Shown here: positions 1 to 6,169 of the stretch, piece by piece
Layout of the letters: each line of letters starts with the position of its first letter
Position numbering within the stretch: position 1 is the stretch's first letter
NCBI GenBank assembly: GCA_934183135.1
Contig: CAKPRX010000062.1
Location: 1-12,942 of the forward strand
Direction: 5' to 3'
DNA length: 12,942 nt
Source: an uncultured Prevotella sp.
GTDB taxonomy: Bacteria; Bacteroidota; Bacteroidia; Bacteroidales; Bacteroidaceae
Made by a program: the position numbers and the translations under genes
The notes under the pieces: generated by a model
What the model was told of the DNA's origin: nothing
What the model saw: the letters and a program-made list of their open reading frames with translations, nothing else
The model's database searches: none

Positions 1-2
1 GC

Positions 3-755
3 AACAACCGGCGCGTGGCCTATCTGCTGGGGCTTGCCTCCGTGGGGCTGACGCTGCTGGCGCTGCTCTTCTCGGTATTCGTCATTCCCTTCGACATCGT
101 GTGGGTACAGCTGGTGGCCATTGTCGGTCTGGCCCTGTACCTGGTTTATCAGGGGCTGGGTACCCGCATACGCAGCTACTTCTTCATAGCGCTCTTCGCC
201 ATAGGCTCGGTGCTGTTCTTTTACTCTGCCGACTACGTGCTCAACGATGTGATGAAGCCACACCAGCGCGTGCGCATCAACGTGCTGCTGGGCCTGGACG
301 AGGACTTGGCTGGCGCGGGCTACAATGTACATCAGAGCGAGATAGCTATAGGCTCGGGCGGACTGCAGGGCAAGGGTTTTCTGAACGGAACGCAGACCAA
401 GCTCAAGTTTGTACCTGAGCAGGACACCGACTTCATCTTCTGTACCGTGGGCGAGGAGGAGGGCTTTGTGGGGTCGGCCGGCGTGTTGCTGCTCTTCCTG
501 GCGCTCATACTGCGGCTCATCTACCTGGCCGAGCGACAACCCTTTAAGTTCGGGCGGATATACGGCTACTGTGTGCTGAGTATCTTCCTGTTCCACGTGT
601 TTATCAATGTGGGCATGGTGCTCGGCCTTACGCCTGTAATAGGCATCCCGCTGCCTTTCTTCAGCTACGGAGGCTCGTCACTGTGGGGCTTTACCATCCT
701 GCTGTTTATCTTCCTGCGTATAGATGCCTCGCGCAACCAGCGCAACATAGCCTGA
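3..755 (+). CDS. rodA: RodA, SEDS-family peptidoglycan polymerase (C-terminal part, 5' end outside window)
   Basis: The reading frame is open from the left edge, so the start lies outside the window; about 250 residues are visible, roughly the C-terminal half of a protein that is normally over 400 aa. RodA is the membrane glycosyltransferase that polymerises lipid II into peptidoglycan for cell elongation, working with a class B penicillin-binding protein. Visible family marks are the PHQRVRI segment, the loop GSGGLQGKGFLNGTQTKLKF followed by VPEQDTDFIF and GEEEGF, and the terminal motif GIPLPFFSYGGSS before the last helix. About six hydrophobic membrane segments can be counted. The wording of the C-terminal motifs and the end LRIDASR fit RodA better than FtsW. 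It converges on gldH with an 89-bp gap. The GTG at 15 is an internal codon, not the true start. Confidence 0.93.
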   Translation, partial: NNRRVAYLLGLASVGLTLLALLFSVFVIPFDIVWVQLVAIVGLALYLVYQGLGTRIRSYFFIALFAIGSVLFFYSADYVLNDVMKPHQRVRINVLLGLDEDLAGAGYNVHQSEIAIGSGGLQGKGFLNGTQTKLKFVPEQDTDFIFCTVGEEEGFVGSAGVLLLFLALILRLIYLAERQPFKFGRIYGYCVLSIFLFHVFINVGMVLGLTPVIGIPLPFFSYGGSSLWGFTILLFIFLRIDASRNQRNIA

Positions 756-844
756 CACACCGTCGGGCACCACAGACTGAGTGCCGGCCAGCGAAGCCTG
801 GCTATAAGCAAAGCGGCCACCCGAACCGGTTGGAGGGGACAGTG

Positions 845-1330
845 TCAGGGTCTCGGCGTAGAGGCCGGGTGACTACTGTCGTAACTGAGGGCTATGCCCA
901 CATCGCTTACGCCAGGCAGGATGTCGCGCTTCATGTCGTGGCGCACGGTGATGTGCATACTGTCCTGGGGGGCTAAGGAGAGGGTGCGCACGTGGGTGGT
1001 GTACTCGTAGTAGTTGATGCCGCCCTCCTTGTAGGTGCCGCCGGGCTTGACCAGACGGCAGTCGAGCGTGTCAGACACCGTCTGGCGACTGGGCAGCAGG
1101 GTCTGGTCTACGATGAGGGTTATGGCCATGAACGGGAAGGCATTGTTGGTCCTCACGCCGAGGGTCAGCTCGTAGGTTCCGCCACGTGTAATGCGGGGCA
1201 CGTCGTAGTACAGGGTGTCGTTCTTCTCCCACCCGGCTAACGGTGTGTGGTGGTAGGTGTCGTACACCTTGCTGTCGCACGCGGTGAGGACTGCCAGGGC
1301 CACTATGGCCAGTACACAGATGGGTCTCAT
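845..1330 (-). CDS. gldH: GldH-type gliding-motility lipoprotein
   Basis: A 161-aa protein with a lipoprotein signal peptide: short basic N-terminus, hydrophobic stretch CVLAIVALAVL and lipobox LTAC, so Cys18 is the expected lipidated residue after signal peptidase II cleavage. The mature part starts DSKVYDTYHHTPLAGWEKND, the pattern of GldH, and is rich in beta-type sequence. GldH is required for gliding in Flavobacterium johnsoniae, but homologues are widespread in non-gliding Bacteroidales, where the role is unclear; it should sit in the cell envelope. Its ATG overlaps the stop of the upstream PSP1 gene by four bases (ATGA at 1330-1327), so translation is probably coupled and it is the last gene of the holB operon. 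Length and context match the family. The symbol rests on motif recognition and gene order, with no alignment run. Confidence 0.83.
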   Translation of the reverse strand: MRPICVLAIVALAVLTACDSKVYDTYHHTPLAGWEKNDTLYYDVPRITRGGTYELTLGVRTNNAFPFMAITLIVDQTLLPSRQTVSDTLDCRLVKPGGTYKEGGINYYEYTTHVRTLSLAPQDSMHITVRHDMKRDILPGVSDVGIALSYDSSHPASTPRP

Positions 1331-2550
1331 TCTCCCTTAGGCTTCTTGGACGCGTTCTGGGCGGCCGGCCGCTCCTTGGGTTGGCTGCGCCGCTGTCCCT
1401 GTCCCTTGCGGTTGTCGGGGCCCTGTCCCTTGCGGCTGTCGGGCCGGTTGGACTTAGGGCGGCTGGTCTGTTTCTTCTTGCGCTTGCTGCGGTCAAAACG
1501 GCTTATGTCGGCATCCTCAAGCAGGTCTATGGGCTTGCTGACAGCCTTCTTGGCACCGTCGCTGGCCAGCGAGAGCGGTTTCTCGCCACGGCGGTTCATC
1601 TCTATGATTTCGCGGGCCCGTTCGGCGCTGATGGTCTCGATGTTGGCGGCCAAGTTCTTGTCGGTCGAGTAGGTGACCAGGCCGGCCAGCACATCGGTCT
1701 TGAACAGGTAGAAGTCGCTGTCCTTGGTCTGCAGCGTCACGTCCTTGGGTGGCATCTTGCGGCTGGCCTCCACGTAGTCGTCTATCTCGTAGTTCATGCA
1801 GCACTTGAGTTTGGCGCACATGCCCGCCAGCTTCTGCGGGTTGAGCGATATGCCCTGGAAGCGCGCGGCGTTGGTGCTTACGCTCACGAAGTTCTTCATC
1901 CACGTGGCGCAGCACAGCTCGCGTCCGCAGGGGCCTGTCCCGCCGATGCGCCCGGCTTCCTGGCGCGCGCCTATCTGCTTCATCTCTATGCGTACATGAA
2001 AGGTCTCGGCCAGCACCTTGATGAGCTGGCGGAAGTCGACCCGCTCGTCGGCTATGTAGTAGAAGATGGCCTTGTTGCCGTCGCCCTGGTATTCTACGTC
2101 GCCGATTTTCATCTGCAGCCCTAAGTCCTTGGCTATCTGGCGGCTCTGTATCATGGTGTCGTGCTCGCGGCTCTTGGCCTCCTTGTACTTGTCCATGTCT
2201 ACCGGCTTGGCTATCCGGTAGATGCGGCGTATGTCATCGGCCGATTTCAGGTTGGCCTTTTTCAGCTGCAGCTTTACCAGCCGGCCGGTCAGCGTTACCA
2301 CTCCGATGTCGTGTCCGGGGTTGGCCTCTACGGCCACGGTGTCGCCCTTCTTCAGATCCAGGTTGTTCACGTTGTGGTAGTAGCCCTTGCGTGTATTCTT
2401 GAACTGAACCTCTACCAGGTCGGTCTCCTCAGCGTTGCCGGGCACGTCGGCCAGCCAGTCGTAGGTGTTCAGCTGCTTGTCCTGACGGCCGCATCCGCAG
2501 CAACTCAGTCCGCGGTCGGTGTCCCTGCACAGTTTATAGTTGTTACTCAT
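1327..2550 (-). CDS. ricT: PSP1/RicT-family cytoplasmic regulatory protein
   Basis: A 407-aa soluble protein of the PSP1 C-terminal domain family (RicT/YaaT). The core spans about residues 42-310 and includes VEVQFKNTRKGYY, the block RIEMKQIGARQEAGRIGG (about 187-204), TGPCGRELCC (205-214) and GMCAKLKCCMNYE (243-255). In Bacillus subtilis RicT joins RicA and RicF in a [4Fe-4S]-containing complex that affects RNase Y and mRNA processing; whether that partner set exists here is unknown. Ten cysteines (8, 17, 18, 20, 208, 213, 214, 245, 250, 251) lie in three clusters suited to metal or Fe-S binding. After about residue 345 the tail is basic, proline/serine-rich and low in complexity, with a repeated KGQG unit coded by a 24-bp tandem duplication. 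The gene sits between holB and gldH, the order usual in Bacteroidales. The ATG is preceded by an A/T-rich stretch, not a Shine-Dalgarno sequence. Confidence 0.85.
   Translation of the reverse strand: MSNNYKLCRDTDRGLSCCGCGRQDKQLNTYDWLADVPGNAEETDLVEVQFKNTRKGYYHNVNNLDLKKGDTVAVEANPGHDIGVVTLTGRLVKLQLKKANLKSADDIRRIYRIAKPVDMDKYKEAKSREHDTMIQSRQIAKDLGLQMKIGDVEYQGDGNKAIFYYIADERVDFRQLIKVLAETFHVRIEMKQIGARQEAGRIGGTGPCGRELCCATWMKNFVSVSTNAARFQGISLNPQKLAGMCAKLKCCMNYEIDDYVEASRKMPPKDVTLQTKDSDFYLFKTDVLAGLVTYSTDKNLAANIETISAERAREIIEMNRRGEKPLSLASDGAKKAVSKPIDLLEDADISRFDRSKRKKKQTSRPKSNRPDSRKGQGPDNRKGQGQRRSQPKERPAAQNASKKPKGE
1397..1444. repeat. 24-bp tandem duplication in the ricT tail
   Basis: Two adjacent 24-bp copies (1397-1420 and 1421-1444) differ at two positions. 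They encode the repeated DSRKGQG / DNRKGQG segment of the basic C-terminal tail of the PSP1 protein. The repeat is in frame and probably arose by slippage; copy number may vary between strains. Confidence 0.85.
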
Positions 2551-2592
2551 GCCTGTATTCTTGTTTCTTGTATATATATAATTAATGTGTAG

Positions 2593-2627
2593 GCGCCCGT
2601 GGCCCGCAGTGGGCAGGTGCGGGGCGC
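2593..2627 (-). other. GC-rich hairpin between holB and ricT
   Basis: In the 79-bp gap between holB and ricT, GCGCC (2593-2597) can pair with GGCGC (2623-2627) around an inner CCGCA/TGCGG stem (2604-2608 with 2618-2622). On the transcribed (-) strand it is followed by an A/T-rich stretch without a T-run, so it looks more like an mRNA processing or stability element than a terminator. The A/T-rich stretch leads into the ricT start. Confidence 0.4.
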
Positions 2628-2629
2628 TG

Positions 2630-3724
2630 CTACTGTTTGAGCATCATAATCATGTTGAGGGCCAGGTCGAACATGACGATTTTCGGCGTAACGTTCTGGC
2701 CTATCTCGCGCTGGCTCTTCTCTAACTCCTCGGCTATGCTTATCACGTTGCGCTCGTTGACAAACCGCGCGAAGTTGCGCGCGAACGCTTCCTCGCCCTC
2801 CGTCATGTAGCACAGCTCCGGGGTGGCAAAGTTGAACATGAAGTTCTCGCGTATCATCCGGCTAAAGTAGGTCAGCATGCGGCGCTGCTTCTCCCGGCCT
2901 AAGCCGGCGGCGTCCTCGCTCCACCGCTTGAGCGACTTGATGTCGCGCATGTAGGCCAGCCGCATCAGCGACTTGAACATTTCCAGCAGCTGGGCGTTCT
3001 CGTTGTCGGCCTCCAGCGTCTCTAAGGCCCGCAGCCAACTGCCGCTGGCAAAGTGGGCTATGCGGTGGGCCGTGCCGGCCTCTATGCCCCGCCGCTCGGC
3101 GAGGGCCTGCTCTATGGCGCAGTCGTCTATACGGCGTATGTCTATGCGCTGTACGCGGCTGCGTATGGTGTCGAGCAGTTTCTCGGGAGCTTCGCTCACC
3201 ATCAGGAACACCGTCTGCTGTGGAGGCTCCTCTAACAGCTTCAGTATCTTGTTGGCGCATACTAAGTTCATGCGCTCGGGCAGCCAGATAACCACCACCT
3301 TGTAGCCGCCTTGGCTCGACTTCAGGCTCAGCTTGCGTATGAGTGCCTCGCTCTCGGCTTCGTAGATTACGGCCTGCTGGTTGGCCACTCTCATGCTGGT
3401 GAGCCACTGATCCATGGTGAAGTAGGGGCCTTGGCTCAGCATGGCGCGCCACTCGGCGGCGTAGTCGTCGCACACCACCTTGGTGTCGCTGCTCGCCCCC
3501 GTGGGCTTTACGACCGGGAAGGCGAAGTGCAGGTCCGGGTGCTCCCACTTGCGCAGCATGGGGCTGTCGCCCAGCAGGTAGGAGGCAAAAGCCAGCGCCA
3601 GCGCCATCTTTCCGCTGCCCGTGGGGCCGCAGAACATGAGCGCATGGGGCAACTTGTGCTCGGCAACCATGCCGACCAGCCGCTCCTTAACCTCCTGCTG
3701 TCCTATAACCTCGTCAAATGTCAT
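2630..3724 (-). CDS. holB: DNA polymerase III clamp-loader subunit delta'
   Basis: A 364-aa AAA+ protein. It opens with MTFDEVIGQQEVKERL, the usual clamp-loader N-terminus, then a P-loop GPTGSGKM (33-40). At the Walker B position it has VVVIWLPERMN (143-153) rather than the acidic DEAE type, as expected of a delta' subunit that does not hydrolyse ATP as gamma/tau does. LKLLEEPP (161-168) and the SRC-like arginine motif IRSRVQ (187-192) complete the AAA+ core. Delta' acts with delta and gamma/tau to load the beta clamp on primed DNA during replication. No zinc ribbon is visible between the P-loop and LLEEPP. The C-terminal third is helical, as in the collar domain. A dnaX gene would have the zinc module and an intact DEAE box, so delta' is the better call. 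It heads the recognised part of the operon with ricT and gldH. Confidence 0.88.
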   Translation of the reverse strand: MTFDEVIGQQEVKERLVGMVAEHKLPHALMFCGPTGSGKMALALAFASYLLGDSPMLRKWEHPDLHFAFPVVKPTGASSDTKVVCDDYAAEWRAMLSQGPYFTMDQWLTSMRVANQQAVIYEAESEALIRKLSLKSSQGGYKVVVIWLPERMNLVCANKILKLLEEPPQQTVFLMVSEAPEKLLDTIRSRVQRIDIRRIDDCAIEQALAERRGIEAGTAHRIAHFASGSWLRALETLEADNENAQLLEMFKSLMRLAYMRDIKSLKRWSEDAAGLGREKQRRMLTYFSRMIRENFMFNFATPELCYMTEGEEAFARNFARFVNERNVISIAEELEKSQREIGQNVTPKIVMFDLALNMIMMLKQ

Positions 3725-3729
3725 AATCC

Positions 3730-3888
3730 TCAGTGCTGTTTTTTCTCTGCTTCATGGACGCTGCGTCCCATGGCGCGGGCGCCGCCGCTAAGTCTGCGGG
3801 CATAGGCCCTGTAGCCGGCCGGGTCTCTTACAACTTCGGCAAGCTGTGGCCAGCCGTCAGCTGCCAACGGCCTGGAGGCCCGTGGCAA
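3730..3888 (-). CDS. Candidate short ORF ahead of holB (unrecognised, possibly a relic)
   Basis: On the (-) strand the frame after an in-frame TAG (3894-3892) is open for 52 codons from a TTG at 3888 to a TGA at 3732-3730, only 5 bp before the holB ATG. The product would be small and basic, ending RSVHEAEKKQH, and includes AEVVRDPAGYRAYARRLS. I do not recognise it. In favour: the stretch is clearly GC-rich, unlike normal A/T-rich Bacteroidetes leaders, it starts just downstream of a TAACTTTG promoter element, and its stop is closely spaced to holB. Against: the only early starts are TTG (3888 or later), and the first ATG (3771) leaves 13 codons. It could be a leader peptide, the remnant of a gene cut at its 5' end, or simply a GC-rich untranslated leader. 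Confidence 0.25.
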   Translation of the reverse strand: MPRASRPLAADGWPQLAEVVRDPAGYRAYARRLSGGARAMGRSVHEAEKKQH

Positions 3889-3901
3889 CCTCTAATTTTT
3901 G

Positions 3902-3909
3902 CAAAGTTA
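3902..3909 (-). promoter_or_regulatory. Candidate promoter -7 element of the holB-ricT-gldH operon
   Basis: Read on the (-) strand this is TAACTTTG, a match to the Bacteroidetes -7 consensus TAnnTTTG. It lies at the boundary between the A/T-rich gap and the GC-rich stretch before holB. No clear TTTG/TTG is visible at -33, where a poly-T run lies instead. Transcription would start near 3895-3898. Confidence 0.5.
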
Positions 3910-4154
3910 GTAAAAAAAAACTTGATAGTCTTCGTTTTTGTCGTTTTTTGCCCCTCAGCATCCCTTGTAGCTCTATATTTTATTCCCCGTCATCCAGCCT
4001 TGCCTGCGTTTGGCCATCCTCTGTGCCTTGTACCTCGGCCCGTACAGGCTGCCTTGCCCGGCCATTACGCCAATGTCATAGCGCGGGCAAATAGTTGGGC
4101 TTTCTCCCTCCGTTCCGGCAGTGCGGTGTGGCAGTCCGATGTCTCGGCAATAAC

Positions 4155-4188
4155 GAAAAACCTTTACACACGGCTGTATATTTATGCA
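4155..4188 (+). repeat. Paired 14-mer module, copy 1
   Basis: GAAAAACCTTTACA (4155-4168), six other bases, then TGTATATTTATGCA (4175-4188). Both 14-mers recur at 4591-4624 in swapped order with the same 20-bp start-to-start distance. The second 14-mer also forms the left arm of the hairpin at 4172-4221. Confidence 0.7.
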
Positions 4189-4221
4189 AAACGCGCGGCG
4201 CTTTTGTATAAATATACAGCC
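4172..4221. repeat. Inverted repeat, 20-bp arms
   Basis: Arms 4172-4191 and 4202-4221 pair over all 20 positions with a single G-T pair (4186 with 4207), around a 10-base GC-rich loop. The ends are GGCTGTATATT and its complement. The A/T-rich arms resemble ArgR-type operator half-sites (TGTATAAATATACA, 4205-4218), though no arginine gene is near. It could be a bidirectional transcript end, an operator pair, or a relic of a small mobile element. Confidence 0.75.
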
Positions 4222-4415
4222 ATAGTGACCGTTCTACGGGACGCAAATTCTGGAAAAACACAACGAACCAGGACTGTTTTTAGGGTCGTCGGCGCCATTT
4301 CGGGCCATCGCGAGGACTGCGAAAGTAACAACATTTTACAAAATAAAGGCATCTGACACTATTATCGCCTCTATTTCCGGCTCTTTTTGGGATGTTTTTT
4401 GAGGTCGTCAAGATG

Positions 4416-4477
4416 GTCATTTTAGTGCTCGCGATGGTCATTACGGTTCTAATGACCATCGCGAGCACCAAAATGAC
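4416..4477. repeat. Long palindrome, 28-bp arms and 6-base loop
   Basis: Arm 4416-4443 is complementary to 4450-4477 with one mismatch (A at 4424 against C at 4469), around the loop CGGTTC. It is long enough to extrude as a cruciform or fold into a stable RNA hairpin. Within each arm the segment GATGGTCATT or its near copy recurs (4413-4422 and 4433-4442), so the arms themselves are internally repetitive. No T-run follows on either strand, so an ordinary intrinsic terminator is unlikely. Confidence 0.85.
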
Positions 4478-4590
4478 GGTTTTCAGCCCGTCAGAAAATA
4501 GCCATTTTCGCCGCCGCTACCCCCACGGCGAGTGTACAGACAAAGGACAGAAGCCCCAAAAACCCTCGCTCGCTGCCGAAACAGCCGAAA

Positions 4591-4624
4591 TGTATATTTA
4601 TGCAATATCAGAAAAACCTTTACA
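4591..4624 (+). repeat. Paired 14-mer module, copy 2 (swapped order)
   Basis: TGTATATTTATGCA (4591-4604), six other bases, then GAAAAACCTTTACA (4611-4624). These are exact copies of the two 14-mers at 4175-4188 and 4155-4168, but in the opposite order on the same strand. Confidence 0.7.
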
Positions 4625-4648
4625 ATGGTGAATGGAAAACTGTCCGCT

Positions 4649-4680
4649 TGCATAAGCGCTCAGTCGGCCAGCGCCTTGCA
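4649..4680. repeat. Small hairpin before the array
   Basis: GCGCT (4656-4660) pairs with AGCGC (4670-4674), and an outer TGCA (4649-4652) pairs with TGCA (4677-4680) across a small internal loop. It lies about 65 bp before the first CRISPR repeat. No function can be assigned. Confidence 0.4.
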
Positions 4681-4781
4681 CACAGGGGGTGCTTTTCATC
4701 TGTACGCAGCAAGTATGGGCGTCCGCGCAGGGTGATACTTTTCAGTTGTGATTAGCTATGAAATTCGTACCTTTGTACGGT

Positions 4782-4808
4782 CATCAACAACTTGGTTGAT
4801 GTTTTTTT
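4782..4808 (+). terminator. Terminator-like hairpin formed by repeat 1 and spacer 1
   Basis: CATCAAC at the 3' end of repeat 1 (4782-4788) pairs perfectly with GTTGATG inside spacer 1 (4795-4801) around the loop AACTTG, and is followed at once by seven T (4802-4808). This is the form of a rightward intrinsic terminator. It would stop a transcript starting at repeat 1 within about 30 nt. No other spacer looks to carry this complement plus T-run. Confidence 0.6.
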
Positions 4809-4821
4809 GCGTAAGTTGTTG

Positions 4822-4851
4822 TTGTGATTAGCTAGGAAATTCGTACCTTTG
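4822..4851 (+). promoter_or_regulatory. Promoter embedded in each CRISPR repeat (repeat 2 shown)
   Basis: Within the repeat, TTG at repeat positions 2-4 is followed after 19 bp by TACCTTTG at positions 24-31, matching the Bacteroidetes promoter pattern TTG/TTTG, 19-21 bp, TAnnTTTG. The same TACCTTTG is used by the rRNA promoter in this window. The start point would fall near repeat positions 36-40, so each transcript would begin about 8-12 nt before its spacer. All 19 repeats carry it, including variant repeat 1. The predicted direction agrees with the crRNA orientation set by the tracrRNA. Confidence 0.65.
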
Positions 4852-6169
4852 TACGGTCATCAACAACAAAAATGCAATGGAGACTATCCAGAATAAGTTG
4901 TGATTAGCTAGGAAATTCGTACCTTTGTACGGTCATCAACAACATCATTTACTTTTAATTATTATTACTGATGTTGTGATTAGCTAGGAAATTCGTACCT
5001 TTGTACGGTCATCAACAACGCTGCCAGTCGCTTTCAGCATGCAAAATTGGTTGTGATTAGCTAGGAAATTCGTACCTTTGTACGGTCATCAACAACCGAA
5101 TGAGGGACAGACATCACCAAATGGCAGTTGTGATTAGCTAGGAAATTCGTACCTTTGTACGGTCATCAACAACTATCAAGGATATTGCTAAACCTCATGT
5201 TCGTTGTGATTAGCTAGGAAATTCGTACCTTTGTACGGTCATCAACAACTATCATTTCTATTAGTTGTTATTACTGGTGTTGTGATTAGCTAGGAAATTC
5301 GTACCTTTGTACGGTCATCAACAACGCGCCAATGTGGATTCGCAAGTGGCGACAGTTGTGATTAGCTAGGAAATTCGTACCTTTGTACGGTCATCAACAA
5401 CAAATAAGATGTATCTTGGAATTTAGAAGATGTTGTGATTAGCTAGGAAATTCGTACCTTTGTACGGTCATCAACAACCAGGTTCGAAAACAACATACGG
5501 TATGTCGCGTTGTGATTAGCTAGGAAATTCGTACCTTTGTACGGTCATCAACAACGTGTAGCTAATGGCCAACACTTAATGCACTGTTGTGATTAGCTAG
5601 GAAATTCGTACCTTTGTACGGTCATCAACAACGTATGGGAGAGATACACATTTTATATCTTAGTTGTGATTAGCTAGGAAATTCGTACCTTTGTACGGTC
5701 ATCAACAACAACCGTCTTACCATCGCTATCAGTAACGCCGTTGTGATTAGCTAGGAAATTCGTACCTTTGTACGGTCATCAACAACTACGCAACTGATGG
5801 AGAAATCTCAATACAGTTGTGATTAGCTAGGAAATTCGTACCTTTGTACGGTCATCAACAACCAAGATATGACAAGTTTGCAGAATGACGATGTTGTGAT
5901 TAGCTAGGAAATTCGTACCTTTGTACGGTCATCAACAACCGGAACCTTGCGAGAAAGACGCGGTGTCAGGTTGTGATTAGCTAGGAAATTCGTACCTTTG
6001 TACGGTCATCAACAACCGGAGAGCCACAAGGGGCATAAATTTTAGGTTGTGATTAGCTAGGAAATTCGTACCTTTGTACGGTCATCAACAACCTTCGGCA
6101 CGGGGTCGCTTCGCTCCATCTTGTTGTGATTAGCTAGGAAATTCGTACCTTTGTACGGTCATCAACAAC

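Larger units (their letters stand above)
3910..4744. other. Gene-free region between the holB operon and the CRISPR array
   Basis: About 830 bp with no convincing gene. The open frames on either strand are short, lack recognisable domains, and run across the inverted repeats described separately. It holds a 20-bp-arm hairpin (4172-4221), a 28-bp-arm palindrome (4416-4477), two copies each of a pair of 14-mers (4155-4188 and 4591-4624), and a smaller hairpin (4649-4680). CCATCGCGAG occurs at 4305-4314 and again in the right arm of the palindrome. Composition is patchy, AT-rich and GC-rich in turn, which suggests accumulated debris from insertions or deletions next to the CRISPR locus. Confidence 0.6.
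4745..6169 (+). CRISPR. Type II-C CRISPR array, 19 repeats of 47 bp, 18 spacers of 29-30 bp
   Basis: Repeats start at 4745, 4821, 4897, 4973, 5050, 5127, 5203, 5279, 5355, 5432, 5509, 5586, 5663, 5740, 5816, 5893, 5970, 6046 and 6123. Repeats 2-19 are identical; repeat 1 differs only at its position 15 (G to T). Eight spacers are 29 nt and ten are 30 nt. The repeat begins GTTGTGATTAGCTAG and ends ATCAACAAC, giving an imperfect terminal inverted repeat (GTTGTGAT against ATCAACAAC), with an internal CGTAC-CTTT-GTACG. Orientation is set by the tracrRNA anti-repeat, which pairs with the 5' part of the repeat as written on the + strand, so crRNAs are read rightward, toward cas2 and opposite to the cas operon. 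The variant repeat at the left suggests that the oldest end is there and that new spacers enter next to cas2. Several spacers (6, 13, 14) have an open reading frame, as expected of phage or plasmid coding DNA. Confidence 0.98.

Noticed and set aside
787..802. GCCAG/CTGGC hairpin between rodA and gldH as a shared terminator
   Set aside because: Only 5 bp of stem and no T-run on either strand.
4309..4350. Possible (-) strand promoter with TACTTTCG
   Set aside because: It departs from TAnnTTTG at the conserved TTTG and has no gene downstream within a sensible distance.
3733..4356. 207-codon open frame on the + strand
   Set aside because: It runs across the holB promoter region, poly-A tract and an inverted repeat, changes composition abruptly, and has no recognisable domain.
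4280..4631. Overlapping short frames on both strands giving similar hydrophobic peptides (VLAMVI...TIASTKMT)
   Set aside because: The similarity is produced by the palindrome at 4416-4477 read on both strands, not by coding.
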